A stretch of DNA of 64,000 nt from Scytonema sp. RU_4_4 (GTDB lineage: Bacteria; Cyanobacteriota; Cyanobacteriia; Cyanobacteriales; Nostocaceae): contig JAAUSC010000001.1 of assembly GCA_012031965.1 (NCBI GenBank), forward strand, positions 37,931 to 101,930. The letters run 5' to 3'. The first letter of the stretch is position 1, and each line of letters begins with the position of its first letter. The notes beneath the pieces were generated by a model. That model worked only from the letters and a program-made list of their open reading frames with translations, did no database searches and was not told where the DNA came from. A program made the position numbers and the translations under genes. Of the stretch, positions 34,463 through 43,755 are shown piece after piece.

Positions 34463-35980
34463 ATGAGCACAGAAAATCAAGTCAAAACCAGAGAAGATTT
34501 ACTTTATCTTCTCTCCCAAGCATCAGAACTGGAACATTCACTTGCTTGCCAGTATCTTTTTACTGCCTTTAGTTTAAAGGAATCTACAAATGAAGGAGTT
34601 TCTCAAGCTCAATTAAATAAGATTGATAGGTGGCGGCGGACAATCAATGGAATTGCAGTACAGGAAATGCTGCATCTTGCACTTGCTAGCAATCTCCTCA
34701 CAGCCATAGGAGGAGCGCCATATTTCCGACGCGCAAATTTTCCCCAGGCTAAAACCTACACTTCTTTAAAACTCTCATTCAAACTAACGCCTTTCAATGA
34801 AACCACGCTGAACCGCTATATTTGCTTTGAATTGCCAAATAACTTTGAGACTGAGGAACAAAAAGCATCTTGGAATCAGTTTTGTCAGAGACTCAGAGAC
34901 GAAGAATTGCTAAGACTTCTGGCGGTGCTACCACAACCATTACTTCCTAGAAAACTGGAATATAACACCATTGGAGAACTCTACGAACTCATCCGCCAAG
35001 GCTTTCAAACTATTGGGCAAAAATTGTTTATTGGACCACCCCAAGCTCAAGCAATGGGGATTTTTAGAGAGATGATCCAGGTTACAGACTTGGATTCAGC
35101 AATAAAAGCGATCGATCTGATTATCGTACAGGGCGAAGGTTCTCCAATCCAGAGAGATGACAGTCATTTTGCTAAATTTACCAAAATTCGCGAAGAGTAT
35201 TTAGCAGAATTGGCGAGCGATCCTAGTTTTCAACCTGCCCGTCCTGTTATTGAAAATCCACTGTTAAGTCTTCAACAAGATAATACAACTCCTGGTGCCA
35301 AGATCATTACCGATACTTTGAGTCGGGATATAGTCGAGATCTTCGTTGCTCTTTATGAAGTCATGCTGCAAATTCTCCTCCGCTTCTTTGCTCACACTGA
35401 GGAGAATGAAGAACAAATGTATGTTCTCAAGAGTGCGTTGATTAACCTCATGCCTTTTGGCGTTTCTCCCTTAGCTAAAGCGATAACTCAATTGCCAGCA
35501 GGTCAGGGATTTCCAGGTATGAACGCAGGACCAAGTTTTGAAGTCTATGCAGATGTTCAATTACTTCCCCAGATGAGAAGTGCTTGGATCTTTTTCCAAG
35601 AGAGACTACAAGAAATTGCCGAAGCTTGTGACGCGCTGATTAACGATTCTAAAACTCAATCCTATCCTCAGTTGCGCCAAGCTTTAACAAAAGTATCGGC
35701 AACACTGAAAAACATCGCTCATACTATTTCCCTCGAACCTAATGGAGAAACTTGGACGAATGGCATCTCTCAATTATTCTCACCGATGGATGTAGATCAT
35801 ATGAAATCAATTCCGACATTTCGCGTCAACCTTGGGGATTACGATGCTGTAAAAAATAATGCAGATGCGATTTTAGACTCTGTATCCTCTAAGTCTATGC
35901 CTTTACTTCCTGAAGGTCCTTGGACAGAGGCAAGAATTAACTTGTTCAAGCAGTGGAAAGATAATAATTTTCCCCGATAA
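34463..35980 (+). CDS. Ferritin-like domain protein (VioB/iminophenyl-pyruvate dimer synthase type)
   Basis: This ~505-aa protein starts with a ferritin-like helical domain (about residues 8-230). It has E-x-x-H-type metal ligands in SELEHSLACQYLF and IAVQEMLHLALASNLL, a pattern of the VioB-like family. That family is named after the violacein enzyme that dimerises an imine of indole pyruvate, but cyanobacterial members are uncharacterised. The C-terminal half is helical with no recognised motif. I chose the ATG at 34463 (MSTENQ); an upstream TTG is unlikely. It lies 40 bp before the Ycf48-like gene and probably shares its transcript. Confidence 0.72.
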   Translation: MSTENQVKTREDLLYLLSQASELEHSLACQYLFTAFSLKESTNEGVSQAQLNKIDRWRRTINGIAVQEMLHLALASNLLTAIGGAPYFRRANFPQAKTYTSLKLSFKLTPFNETTLNRYICFELPNNFETEEQKASWNQFCQRLRDEELLRLLAVLPQPLLPRKLEYNTIGELYELIRQGFQTIGQKLFIGPPQAQAMGIFREMIQVTDLDSAIKAIDLIIVQGEGSPIQRDDSHFAKFTKIREEYLAELASDPSFQPARPVIENPLLSLQQDNTTPGAKIITDTLSRDIVEIFVALYEVMLQILLRFFAHTEENEEQMYVLKSALINLMPFGVSPLAKAITQLPAGQGFPGMNAGPSFEVYADVQLLPQMRSAWIFFQERLQEIAEACDALINDSKTQSYPQLRQALTKVSATLKNIAHTISLEPNGETWTNGISQLFSPMDVDHMKSIPTFRVNLGDYDAVKNNADAILDSVSSKSMPLLPEGPWTEARINLFKQWKDNNFPR

Positions 35981-36020
35981 TCTGAATCTTTGATCTATTA
36001 AGCAAGAGGAAATATTAGTC

Positions 36021-37349
36021 ATGACAAATTCTTCAAACCTACAATGGTTTCCTACAAATGCACCAATCGCTAGTTCGAGAACTGATGATATTTGGTTTAT
36101 CGATCCAATGGTCGGCTGGGCAGTTAATAGTAATGGTCAAATCATTAAAACCACCGATGGCGGCGATACTTGGGAGCAACAATTTCAGGATGATATTTAC
36201 TTGAGGTGTATTGGTTTTGCTAGTGCCTTAAAGGGATGGGCAGGAACTTTGACCCGAGGAAAACGCCTTTACTCTACTACCGATGGGGGTCAAAATTGGC
36301 AGTTAATAGATAATATTCTTCCTGCTCTTGCCCCATCAGCAATTTGCGGTCTTTCAGTGGTTAATGAGTCCGTTGTTTACGGTTCGGGTACTAACTATCC
36401 CAATCGCCCTCCTCGTATGGTTAAGACTATTGATGGGGGAGCCACTTGGACTGCCTGGGATATGAGCGAATATGCCACACTTTTAGTTGATAACTATTTC
36501 GTTAATGAAAATCGTGGCTGGGTTGTTGGGGGAAAAGCCGACCGGAGTATTACTAACCCTAGTCGCGATGATGTCATTCCAGTGGTTCTGTATACAGAAG
36601 ATGGGGGGAAAACTTGGGTAAACCAAGTCGCCGATATTAGTTCCTCTTTTCCGTTAGGAGAATGGGGTTGGAAAATTCAGTTTCTCAATGAAAAAGTTGG
36701 TTTTGTCTCTCTGGAAAATTTCAATCAAGGCGCAATTCTCAAGACAACAGATGGCGGAAAAACCTGGACGAGACTTCGCATCAACGATCCTCAAGAGAAT
36801 GTAAATCTTGAAGGGGTTGGATTTGTTGATGAGAACCTCGGCTGGGTTGGTGGATGGGGCTATGACTTCCCAGAAGCCCCCACTGGTTTCAGCAGCCAAA
36901 CAAACGACGGAGGCAAAAACTGGGAAGATGCCAATCATATCGGACAATTTATCAATCGTTTCCGATTTTTTGGTAATCCCGTGACTGTCGGTTATGCTTC
37001 AGGCTTAACTGTTTACAAGTATTCTGCTGCACCAGTAACAGCTCCTCTGGTGCAGAGAGTTGCGCCTCTAAGCTTTCTGACAACAAATGCGCCAGCAAAG
37101 TTTGAAAAATTAGTGAATATCGAATATACGTTACCGGAGAATACCCAAAAAGTCACAATCGATATTTGGAATCGGTTTGGTGCTTATGTTCGCAAACTAG
37201 TCGATGAAAGTAATCCTAGTGCTGGTCAAAAATCAGTTTCCTGGGACGGTAAAAATGATGAAGGAGAAACTTTACCACCTGGAATCTTTATTTACAGGTT
37301 GACTGTAGATGGTAATGCGGAGAGTCGGGTAATTCGTCTGAATCCCTAA
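36021..37349 (+). CDS. Ycf48-like beta-propeller protein with FlgD-type C-terminal domain
   Basis: This 442-aa protein consists of BNR/Ycf48-like propeller blades (about residues 20-330) with repeated Asp-box motifs (TTDGGDTWE, STTDGGQNWQ, TEDGGKTWV, TTDGGKTWT, TNDGGKNWE), then a FlgD-like Ig domain (about 355-440; VSWDGKNDEGETLPPGIFIYRL). No signal peptide is visible, unlike lumenal Ycf48. FlgD-type domains usually sit at the C-terminus of exported proteins, so this pairing with a cytosolic-looking start is odd. It is the second gene after the ferritin-like protein. Confidence 0.75.
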   Translation: MTNSSNLQWFPTNAPIASSRTDDIWFIDPMVGWAVNSNGQIIKTTDGGDTWEQQFQDDIYLRCIGFASALKGWAGTLTRGKRLYSTTDGGQNWQLIDNILPALAPSAICGLSVVNESVVYGSGTNYPNRPPRMVKTIDGGATWTAWDMSEYATLLVDNYFVNENRGWVVGGKADRSITNPSRDDVIPVVLYTEDGGKTWVNQVADISSSFPLGEWGWKIQFLNEKVGFVSLENFNQGAILKTTDGGKTWTRLRINDPQENVNLEGVGFVDENLGWVGGWGYDFPEAPTGFSSQTNDGGKNWEDANHIGQFINRFRFFGNPVTVGYASGLTVYKYSAAPVTAPLVQRVAPLSFLTTNAPAKFEKLVNIEYTLPENTQKVTIDIWNRFGAYVRKLVDESNPSAGQKSVSWDGKNDEGETLPPGIFIYRLTVDGNAESRVIRLNP

Positions 37350-37757
37350 TCTAGTTTTGCGATCGCGAGAATAATGTGGAAAATCGGGGAAGATTCTCTG
37401 AATCTCCTTGCTTACTCCCTTCCCAGTCTAAGATTATCTATAGTAATTCGCTCCTCTGTCTGTGTGCTCTGCGCCTGGAGCGGTTAAAAAATAGGTATTC
37501 TTCTGGCGGTTCGGGAGTATTTTCTTAATACCCATTTGAAAAATGATAGCGACAGATGGAGCACTAAAAGCGATTACCAGTAACTCTTTCACAATTCCAT
37601 TAAGTAGCTCAACCTAATTAAACGTGAAATGTCATTGCGACCGAAACGCAGTGGAGGGAAGCAATCTCATCAAATTACATTTTAAGTTTTTTAAGGTTGA
37701 ACTACTTATCTAAAATCTAAAATCCAAACGGAATTGCATCCGTAGTGTTAATGCCAA
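37350..37757. other. Spacer with 107-bp element between converging genes
   Basis: The 408-bp stretch between the Ycf48-like gene and the hybrid kinase gene contains the second copy of the 107-bp palindromic element (37413-37519), a gcgatcgcg site and AT-rich sequence. No gene is seen. Confidence 0.55.
37413..37519. mobile_element. 107-bp palindromic element, copy 2
   Basis: The arms tactcccttcccagtct (from 37413) and the complement ending cgggagta (to 37519) pair. The middle shares tctgcgcctg.agcggtt with copy 1 at 27672-27778, and the length is identical. The copies differ by many substitutions, so it is an old family. Confidence 0.65.
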
Positions 37758-40592
37758 TCATTTTTCTAGTTCACTCAATGCTATGATTTGCTCAAAGTCG
37801 AAATTTTCAACCAAAACTTTCAAAGCCTCAATCAAATCTACTTTATCTGCTGGAATTTGTTCCATAAGTTGAAGAATCCGCAAATCGTTGCCACCAGATG
37901 CAGCATTGTGAAGCTGTTGTATCCACGCAGTGGACATACTTGCTATCTGAGAAGCCAAGTTAGGAGAATTGGTAACAACCTTACAAATAGGTGGAGTGAT
38001 ATCTGTATTTGGAGTATTTCTTTGATCAAGAAATTGTACGCTCAAATATTTGCTTATTTTTCTTAATAAATCTTGTTCTTGAAGAGGTTTATTCAGGATA
38101 TCATCACAGCCAGCACTCAAGATTTTTTGTTTTTCCTCTTCAAAGGCGCTTGCTGTTATAGCAATGATGATGCTTTGATGAGATGAAGAAGTGGGAAAAG
38201 ATGAAGAAGTATTTTCTTTCCCTATTTCCTCTACTTTTTCTACTTTCTTAAGTCTCTCCCTTTGCTTAATCAACCTAGTCGCCTCACAACCATCCATCAA
38301 TGGCATACGTGTATCCATAAAAATCAGGTGCGGTTGCCATATTTCCCAGACAGTGAGAGCATTTTGACCGTTGGTGGCTTCGCGTACTTGAAAGCCTAAA
38401 TTGTTTAGCAGCTTAACTAATAGCATACGGTCGGTTTGCTTGTCCTCGACAACTAAAATCCGATAAGCTGGTTGTCCAGAACCTAAGCTAATGACTTTGT
38501 GAGTTGCGAATTCAAGAGTTTGTGTTTTCGCTTCAGTTGTCTGACACACGGGGATAGAAAAGCTAAACTGAGTTCCAACCTCCAAGGTACTGCTAACCTT
38601 GATTTCTCCTCCCATGATTTGCACAAACTTATGACTAATGGATAAACCCAAACCAGTACCTTCACCAGATTTTAACCCTGTTGTAGTTTGTCCAAAAGCT
38701 TGAAATAATTTATCGAATTCATTATGGTCAATACCAGGACCAGTGTCTATGACCTCGAACAGTAGATGGGATAGTGCGGAGTTATCGTGTTTGTCCATTT
38801 CCCGTTGTCCCACTGACACCCGAAGAGTGACACTTCCTTGTTCGGTAAATTTAATAGCATTGTCTAGTAAGTTAATCAAGACCTGACGCAGTTTACTTTC
38901 GTCAGTTGTGATGTACTGTGGAACTTGAGGAGTACACTCAAATATCAGGTTCAAACCCTTGGATTGAGCTTTGAGTTTGAGCATTTCCTCTAAATTATTG
39001 AGCAGATGATATAAATCAAATTTATTCTTCTTAAATGAAATACTTCTTGCTTCAATTTTGGACATCTGTAAAATGTCGTTAATTAACTCTAATAGATTTT
39101 CGCCACTACGATTAATGATTTTTAAATATTCCCGATGCTCTTCTTTTAGGGAGGTGTCGTGGTTCATCAGTTGGGTAAAGCCAAGAATTGCGTTGAGTGG
39201 TGTTCTCAGTTCGTGGCTCATATTTGCTAAAAATTCGCTCTTAGCATGGTTGGCTTTATCAGCGGCTTCCTTCGCTTCTTGGAGTTCGGCGGACTGCTTT
39301 TGCGTTTGTACAAACAATTGTGCCTGTTGGATTGCGACTCCAAACTGTGCTCCAATCTGAACGACCATTTTGATTTCTGCTTCTTTCCACTGACGAGGAG
39401 CAGAATTTTGATAGGTTGCTAGCAAACCCCACAGCTGATTGCTAAAAAAGATAGGAACTGTAATGTACGCACGTGCTTGAAATTGTTCTAAGAATTCAAG
39501 GTAACATGGCTCAAATCCAGCCTCGTAAATATCCGAAATGCACCGATAACTTATGCCAGATCGGAAATGACCGCCCTGCGTGTCGTACAGATAGGTGTCC
39601 TGTATGATATTGTTGGGTTCTTGACAATATTTAATAACACAATCAGTTTGGTTTGCCGTAATCTGTGTCAATTGGGGTTGATTCTTTTGTAAGCTTATCA
39701 ATGCTTTCCAACCTTCTGCAACTGACTCAGAGACAATCTCTCCACTCCAGTCAGGATGAAAGCGATAAACAATGACGCGATCGCAGCTTAAGGCTTGTCG
39801 CAACTCTTGTGTTGTCGCACTAAAAATTTGCTCAATTTCCAAAGTTTCACGCATGCGTTGAATCACAAAGGCAATTGTCCTTTCTCGTTCTGCACTCTGA
39901 GCCAGCAATTCTTCTGCTTGCTTTCTTTGGGTGATATCACTAAAAGTGCAGACAACCCTTTCCACACAACCATCATTTCCTATTTGGGGGTCTGTATTGA
40001 CTAATAGCCAGTGTTGATTTTGGGTTTTGGGATGCTCAATTCCTATGACTACATTATGAATGGGTTTTTGCTGGACTATTGCTTTCTGTACGGGTCGTTC
40101 TTCTTCTAAAAGACGCGTACCATCTTCGCGCAATAACAACCAACCAGCACCAAAGACCTGACGCTGTTGATCCTCTGGATTAAGATTGAGGAGGCTGTTT
40201 GCTGCTTGATTACTGATAAGGATTTCAGCATCGCGATTGAGCAATAAGACTCCCACTTGCATCTTTTGGATCAGCATCCGAAAGCGTTTTTCACTTTCCT
40301 CTAAAGCTTTTTGTTGTAATAACTGATCTGTTAAATATTGATCGAAAAAAGAAGTTAATAAAGTTAAGCTCAATAAAAATAATGTTGCAATACCGATAGC
40401 AACAGCCAACCAGGACTGGTTGATCACAGGAGATTGTAGTTTTGAGAAATTCTCATGAGGTACAAAGTGAGTTGCCCACATTCCAGTGTAGTGCATCCCA
40501 CTGATGGCAATTCCCATCAAAAAGGCGCTGCCTAGTTTCTGCCATATCGCTCCTTTTAAGTTTTGATTTTTTTCAATCGAAACGCCAGCCAA
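37758..40592 (-). CDS. Hybrid sensor kinase, main part (MHYT end, PAS, GAF, HisKA, HATPase, REC)
   Basis: This 944-codon frame has the third MHYT unit ([16 protein letters not shown], about residues 28-45), a PAS domain (about 95-220), a phytochrome-type GAF (about 240-430; [21 protein letters not shown]), a HisKA with [13 protein letters not shown] (His near 463), a HATPase ([28 protein letters not shown]) and a receiver (about 709-830) with [14 protein letters not shown] units are proposed to bind metal and sense diatomic gases. The first two MHYT units lie in the upstream frame 40556-41068, out of phase by one base. The start of this frame as given is not a natural protein start. Confidence 0.8.
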   Translation of the reverse strand: MAGVSIEKNQNLKGAIWQKLGSAFLMGIAISGMHYTGMWATHFVPHENFSKLQSPVINQSWLAVAIGIATLFLLSLTLLTSFFDQYLTDQLLQQKALEESEKRFRMLIQKMQVGVLLLNRDAEILISNQAANSLLNLNPEDQQRQVFGAGWLLLREDGTRLLEEERPVQKAIVQQKPIHNVVIGIEHPKTQNQHWLLVNTDPQIGNDGCVERVVCTFSDITQRKQAEELLAQSAERERTIAFVIQRMRETLEIEQIFSATTQELRQALSCDRVIVYRFHPDWSGEIVSESVAEGWKALISLQKNQPQLTQITANQTDCVIKYCQEPNNIIQDTYLYDTQGGHFRSGISYRCISDIYEAGFEPCYLEFLEQFQARAYITVPIFFSNQLWGLLATYQNSAPRQWKEAEIKMVVQIGAQFGVAIQQAQLFVQTQKQSAELQEAKEAADKANHAKSEFLANMSHELRTPLNAILGFTQLMNHDTSLKEEHREYLKIINRSGENLLELINDILQMSKIEARSISFKKNKFDLYHLLNNLEEMLKLKAQSKGLNLIFECTPQVPQYITTDESKLRQVLINLLDNAIKFTEQGSVTLRVSVGQREMDKHDNSALSHLLFEVIDTGPGIDHNEFDKLFQAFGQTTTGLKSGEGTGLGLSISHKFVQIMGGEIKVSSTLEVGTQFSFSIPVCQTTEAKTQTLEFATHKVISLGSGQPAYRILVVEDKQTDRMLLVKLLNNLGFQVREATNGQNALTVWEIWQPHLIFMDTRMPLMDGCEATRLIKQRERLKKVEKVEEIGKENTSSSFPTSSSHQSIIIAITASAFEEEKQKILSAGCDDILNKPLQEQDLLRKISKYLSVQFLDQRNTPNTDITPPICKVVTNSPNLASQIASMSTAWIQQLHNAASGGNDLRILQLMEQIPADKVDLIEALKVLVENFDFEQIIALSELEK

Positions 40593-41068
40593 AGCGCTGC
40601 AAAAGAGGCAATGATGGCAATGATCACTGATAAACTGACTAACCTGATGTCATACTCAAGCTTTGCCTGAAGTCGCATAGCAGCCATCCCTGTGTAATGC
40701 ATTGAGGCGATCGCGATTCCCATGCAAATGCCACCACCAATTAAAATTGGTGTTGAGATAGAACGGCTTAACAACGATAAAGCAATGCTAGAAGCAAGCA
40801 CTGCAAACAGCAGAGACAGCAGGGTAGTCCATACATCGTAAGTCACAGGCTGAGGTAATTCAAAAGCGAGCATAGCAACAAAGTGCATTGACCAAATACC
40901 AACTCCCATGGCGATCGCTCCCCCCAACAGCCAGAGCAAACCCCTCCATTTCCAAGCAAGCTGCACTCTTTTTGATAAATCTAAGGCTGTGTAGGAAGAA
41001 ATAACTGCGATCGCAAAGGAAAGCCCCACGAATTCTAATTTATACGTGCCTGTCAATTCACTATACAT
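40556..41068 (-). CDS. N-terminal MHYT membrane part of the hybrid sensor kinase (frameshifted)
   Basis: This 170-codon frame encodes five or six membrane helices with two MHYT-type units (SMHFVAML near residue 60; [10 protein letters not shown] near residue 120). It ends prematurely at FRLKKIKT. The following kinase frame continues the same domain. Adding one A to the seven-A run (T-run at 40567-40573 on the plus strand) fuses both into one ~1100-residue protein reading ...[18 protein letters not shown]. The gene is therefore a single MHYT-PAS-GAF hybrid kinase with a one-base loss, real or technical. Confidence 0.75.
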   Translation of the reverse strand: MYSELTGTYKLEFVGLSFAIAVISSYTALDLSKRVQLAWKWRGLLWLLGGAIAMGVGIWSMHFVAMLAFELPQPVTYDVWTTLLSLLFAVLASSIALSLLSRSISTPILIGGGICMGIAIASMHYTGMAAMRLQAKLEYDIRLVSLSVIIAIIASFAALWLAFRLKKIKT

Positions 41069-41423
41069 ATTCTTTTATGCATCTACCCAACAGACGACTC
41101 AAAGGTGAACCAATTATTTTTCATAAAGTACAATACTGTTGCTCTGTAGGGATGCAGCAACATACCCTACCTAACAAAATGACCTATATTCCCAACTGCA
41201 ATGTTAGATAAATCTTATCTTTCACATGTGCATCATCGGGTAAAAAATGTCAATTTTTCAATTAATTTTAAGTGTTCAAGCGATGAAGAAATTCTTTGAT
41301 TTTTGAATCAAATGCGTAAAATTACATATTTCGTTAATTTTACCATTCACTCTTACAGCTAATTCCTAATCCAATAATTTTCATTTATGTTCATGAGTAT
41401 TTTTACTGTCATGTGAATCTTCA
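41069..41423. other. Spacer between kinase and obgE
   Basis: The 355-bp AT-rich stretch holds the kinase promoter region and a small gttgct/agcaac hairpin near 41140-41165. No gene is seen. Confidence 0.45.
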
Positions 41424-42449
41424 TCATATCTTCTCGCTAACTTCGGCAGCATTGAGTTGGTCGAGAATTGACCAAATGTGCTGTAACATCGGTTCTAAAC
41501 CAGTACCTGTAACCGCCGAGATCAGAAAAACAGGAGAGTCGCACAGGTGATTGAGTTGCGTAGCTAGTGCTTCCAAATCCTTTGTTTCCCTATCTACAGC
41601 ATCAATTTTGTTCAGCGCCAAAACTTGCGGACGTTCTGCTAAACCTCGTCCGTATACTTGTAATTCTTGCTTAATTATGTTATAATCACCGACCACATCT
41701 TCACTAGTTGCATCAATGAGGTGTAATAGGACGCGTGTGCGCTCAATGTGACGTAAAAAATCGTGTCCCAGCCCTGCTCCTTGGGAAGCACCTTCAATGA
41801 GTCCGGGGATATCAGCAAAAACTGTGCCATCTCCAGTGGGTTTGCGTACCACACCTAAATTTGGAATTAAGGTTGTGAAGGGGTAGTCAGCAATTTTGGG
41901 GCGTGCAGCAGATAAAGCTGAAATCAGGGTTGATTTTCCGGCATTTGGCAATCCAATAATCCCGACTTCCGCCAAAAGTTTCAACTCCAGACGAAGCGGT
42001 TTGATTTCCCCTGCTAGTCCAGGTAGAGCGTACTCAGGGGCGCGGTTGCGGTTACTCAAAAAATACTTGTTTCCCAGTCCACCTTTACCACCTTCAGCAA
42101 CGAGCAAAGTTTGTCCAGGTTCGACTAAATCTCCTAGTATCTCATCAGTTTGGGCATGATAGGCAACGGTTCCGCAAGGAACTTCGATAATCAAATCCTT
42201 ACCATTTGCCCCTGTGCGATTATTTGGTCCACCACGAGAACCGTTTTCTGCTTGAAAGCGATGGTTATATCTAAAGTCAAGCAATGTTTGCAGGTTTTCC
42301 ACCGCAACTAACATCACTGAACCGCCTTTTCCCCCATTTCCACCAGAGGGACCACCAGCCGGTACATACTTTTCTCTTCGGAAGGCGACAATACCATCGC
42401 CTCCCTTTCCTGCTTCCACTTCAATTTTTGCTTGATCAATGAATTGCAT
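41424..42449 (-). CDS. obgE: GTPase ObgE/CgtA
   Basis: Obg is a ribosome-associated GTPase needed for 50S maturation and stress control. The 341-aa protein has the Gly-rich Obg fold (residues 1-158; [35 protein letters not shown]) and a G domain (about 160-330) with G1 [10 protein letters not shown]3 DIPGLIEGA and G4 NKID. The C-terminal OCT domain is short or absent, as is usual in cyanobacteria. A heptamer repeat lies immediately upstream of its start. Confidence 0.93.
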   Translation of the reverse strand: MQFIDQAKIEVEAGKGGDGIVAFRREKYVPAGGPSGGNGGKGGSVMLVAVENLQTLLDFRYNHRFQAENGSRGGPNNRTGANGKDLIIEVPCGTVAYHAQTDEILGDLVEPGQTLLVAEGGKGGLGNKYFLSNRNRAPEYALPGLAGEIKPLRLELKLLAEVGIIGLPNAGKSTLISALSAARPKIADYPFTTLIPNLGVVRKPTGDGTVFADIPGLIEGASQGAGLGHDFLRHIERTRVLLHLIDATSEDVVGDYNIIKQELQVYGRGLAERPQVLALNKIDAVDRETKDLEALATQLNHLCDSPVFLISAVTGTGLEPMLQHIWSILDQLNAAEVSEKI

Positions 42450-42451
42450 AG

Positions 42452-42507
42452 TTAGTCATTAGTCATTAGTCATTAGTCATTAGTCATTAGTCATTAGTCA
42501 TTAGTCA
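42452..42507. repeat. Heptameric STRR (ttagtca x 8)
   Basis: Eight perfect copies of ttagtca lie between obgE and the next gene upstream. The repeat supplies the stop codon (42501-42503) and last codons of the four-helix-bundle gene. Such heptamers are typical STRR sequences of heterocyst-forming cyanobacteria. Confidence 0.9.
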
Positions 42508-42902
42508 TCTGGAGTATTGCCTATTGACTTGAGGTATGAATTTAATTGGGGTGCTAGGTCATTGATGATTAGCTTGAGTTCATCTACTTGTTCACCTGTT
42601 AACAGGTTACGACTATATGCTCGTCTAAGCCAGTGTTGGGTTACCCTGCGGGAAGCCGCCCGTAGGGCGTCTACATATAAAGATCCTCTTGCTATTTTTA
42701 CAAATCGTCGATTGTCTTGATAAGAGCCTCTTCCTACACCCTCTGCTATGTTTGCCCCAATACTATCTGCAGCACGGATAATTTGTTTGCCTACTGTATC
42801 TTTGGGCAATGACTGCCATTCGTCAACAATTTTCCAGATGTCATCCGCTAATCGTTCTGCCAATTGATAAACCCGCAATTCTTGAAACCTCCTACTTGAC
42901 AT
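42501..42902 (-). CDS. Four-helix-bundle protein (23S rRNA IVP-type) with repeat-derived insertion
   Basis: This 133-aa protein belongs to the four-helix-bundle/S23-like family. Motifs are FQELRVYQLAERLADDIW, the conserved QIIRAADSIGANIAEGVGRGS and HWLRRAYSRNLLT. Between GSLY and THWLRRAY-type sequence about 12 extra residues (VDALRAASRRVT, about residues 77-88) are encoded by a GC-rich palindromic repeat (42640-42675). The C-terminal end runs into the heptamer repeat. Family members are often encoded within rRNA intervening sequences, but function is unknown. Confidence 0.78.
   Translation of the reverse strand: MSSRRFQELRVYQLAERLADDIWKIVDEWQSLPKDTVGKQIIRAADSIGANIAEGVGRGSYQDNRRFVKIARGSLYVDALRAASRRVTQHWLRRAYSRNLLTGEQVDELKLIINDLAPQLNSYLKSIGNTPDD
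42640..42675. repeat. GC-rich palindromic repeat in the four-helix-bundle gene
   Basis: A 36-bp block (gttaccctgcgggaagccgc then ccgtagggcgtctaca) with palindromic gccctacgggc sits in frame in an otherwise AT-leaning gene. Related blocks (gaagggcttc, ggctacgcc) occur between genes elsewhere in the window. Confidence 0.6.
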
Positions 42903-42942
42903 TTTCCATCTTTACCAATAACTAATGACTGATGACTAATGA

Positions 42943-43632
42943 CTAGATATACGGCGAAATATCCTCACCACAGTCATCAGCAAGATAGGATAGGGCGCGG
43001 AAACGTAAACCTACAAGTTGTTCATAGAGTGGGTTAAGTTTGCACAATGGCGGAATGTGAACAATTTTGTGTCCAAACAGCTTGACATCACGCTCGAAAG
43101 GACACTGTGAAGGTATCATCTTACATAAAAAGCGAGCTACTCTGGGGTCTTGGATATCTAGCTTATCAAGCCATTCGCGCATAGGACCCAGTGCATCAAT
43201 TTGACGCTTTGTAGGTTCGGCTTGTAAGGGAACTGGAGTCGCAACAGAAACCTGCTGCTGTGGGTGTTCGAGTGTGTGGCGGAGGGCTTCTAACAGATTC
43301 TCTGGTTGTTTTAGGGCTTTGCACAACTGGTGCAGCAGATAGTCTTCGCTGGAGGAATATATACCGTCTGCGATCGCCACTAACACTGCTGTACGTAAGA
43401 AATTTTCTGCGGTTTTTGTACCTTTCCCCAAAACTGCAGCTAATTCCTCTGGTTCTATTGGGTCTAATGACTCTATTTTGATGCCAGGAGCAAGTTCATC
43501 CTCAGTGATGGTGGTAATTAATTCCTGTTCTTGAGCATCGAAGTCACCATCAGCCCAAGCTATGGTGAGTAGTCCACGTAGCCAAGCGGCAATTTGTTCG
43601 CTGGTATAGGGAGATTTCACAGCACTTGTCAT
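42943..43632 (-). CDS. TerB-like domain fused to Mo-dependent nitrogenase C-terminal domain
   Basis: The ~229-aa protein has a TerB-like helical domain (about residues 10-115; LRGLLTIAWADGDFDAQEQELI and a second half AVLVAIADGIYSSSEDYLL) and a C-terminal domain (about 145-229; MREWLDKLDIQDPRVARFLC, IPSQCPFERDVKLFGHKIVH, IPPLCKLNPLYEQLVGLRFR). The latter matches the Mo-nitrogenase C-terminal family of cyanobacteria, which is usually a stand-alone protein. The cysteines (CPFER, PPLCKLN) are kept. Function is unknown; a role in nitrogenase or metal handling is only suggested by the family name. Confidence 0.75.
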   Translation of the reverse strand: MTSAVKSPYTSEQIAAWLRGLLTIAWADGDFDAQEQELITTITEDELAPGIKIESLDPIEPEELAAVLGKGTKTAENFLRTAVLVAIADGIYSSSEDYLLHQLCKALKQPENLLEALRHTLEHPQQQVSVATPVPLQAEPTKRQIDALGPMREWLDKLDIQDPRVARFLCKMIPSQCPFERDVKLFGHKIVHIPPLCKLNPLYEQLVGLRFRALSYLADDCGEDISPYI

Positions 43633-43755
43633 AAACTGACGTCTCAAGCAACTCTCACGTCTATACTAACCTGCGGTTAGATGACGAGCTGTGGTGCTTA
43701 TTGCCAAAGTTTTTTAGAGTCTAGAGTAATTTTTACACAGGGGCATACAAAATAA

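Noticed and set aside
42452..42507. Regular short repeats that could suggest a CRISPR array
   Set aside because: The units are 7 bp with no spacers between them; this is an STRR, not a CRISPR array.
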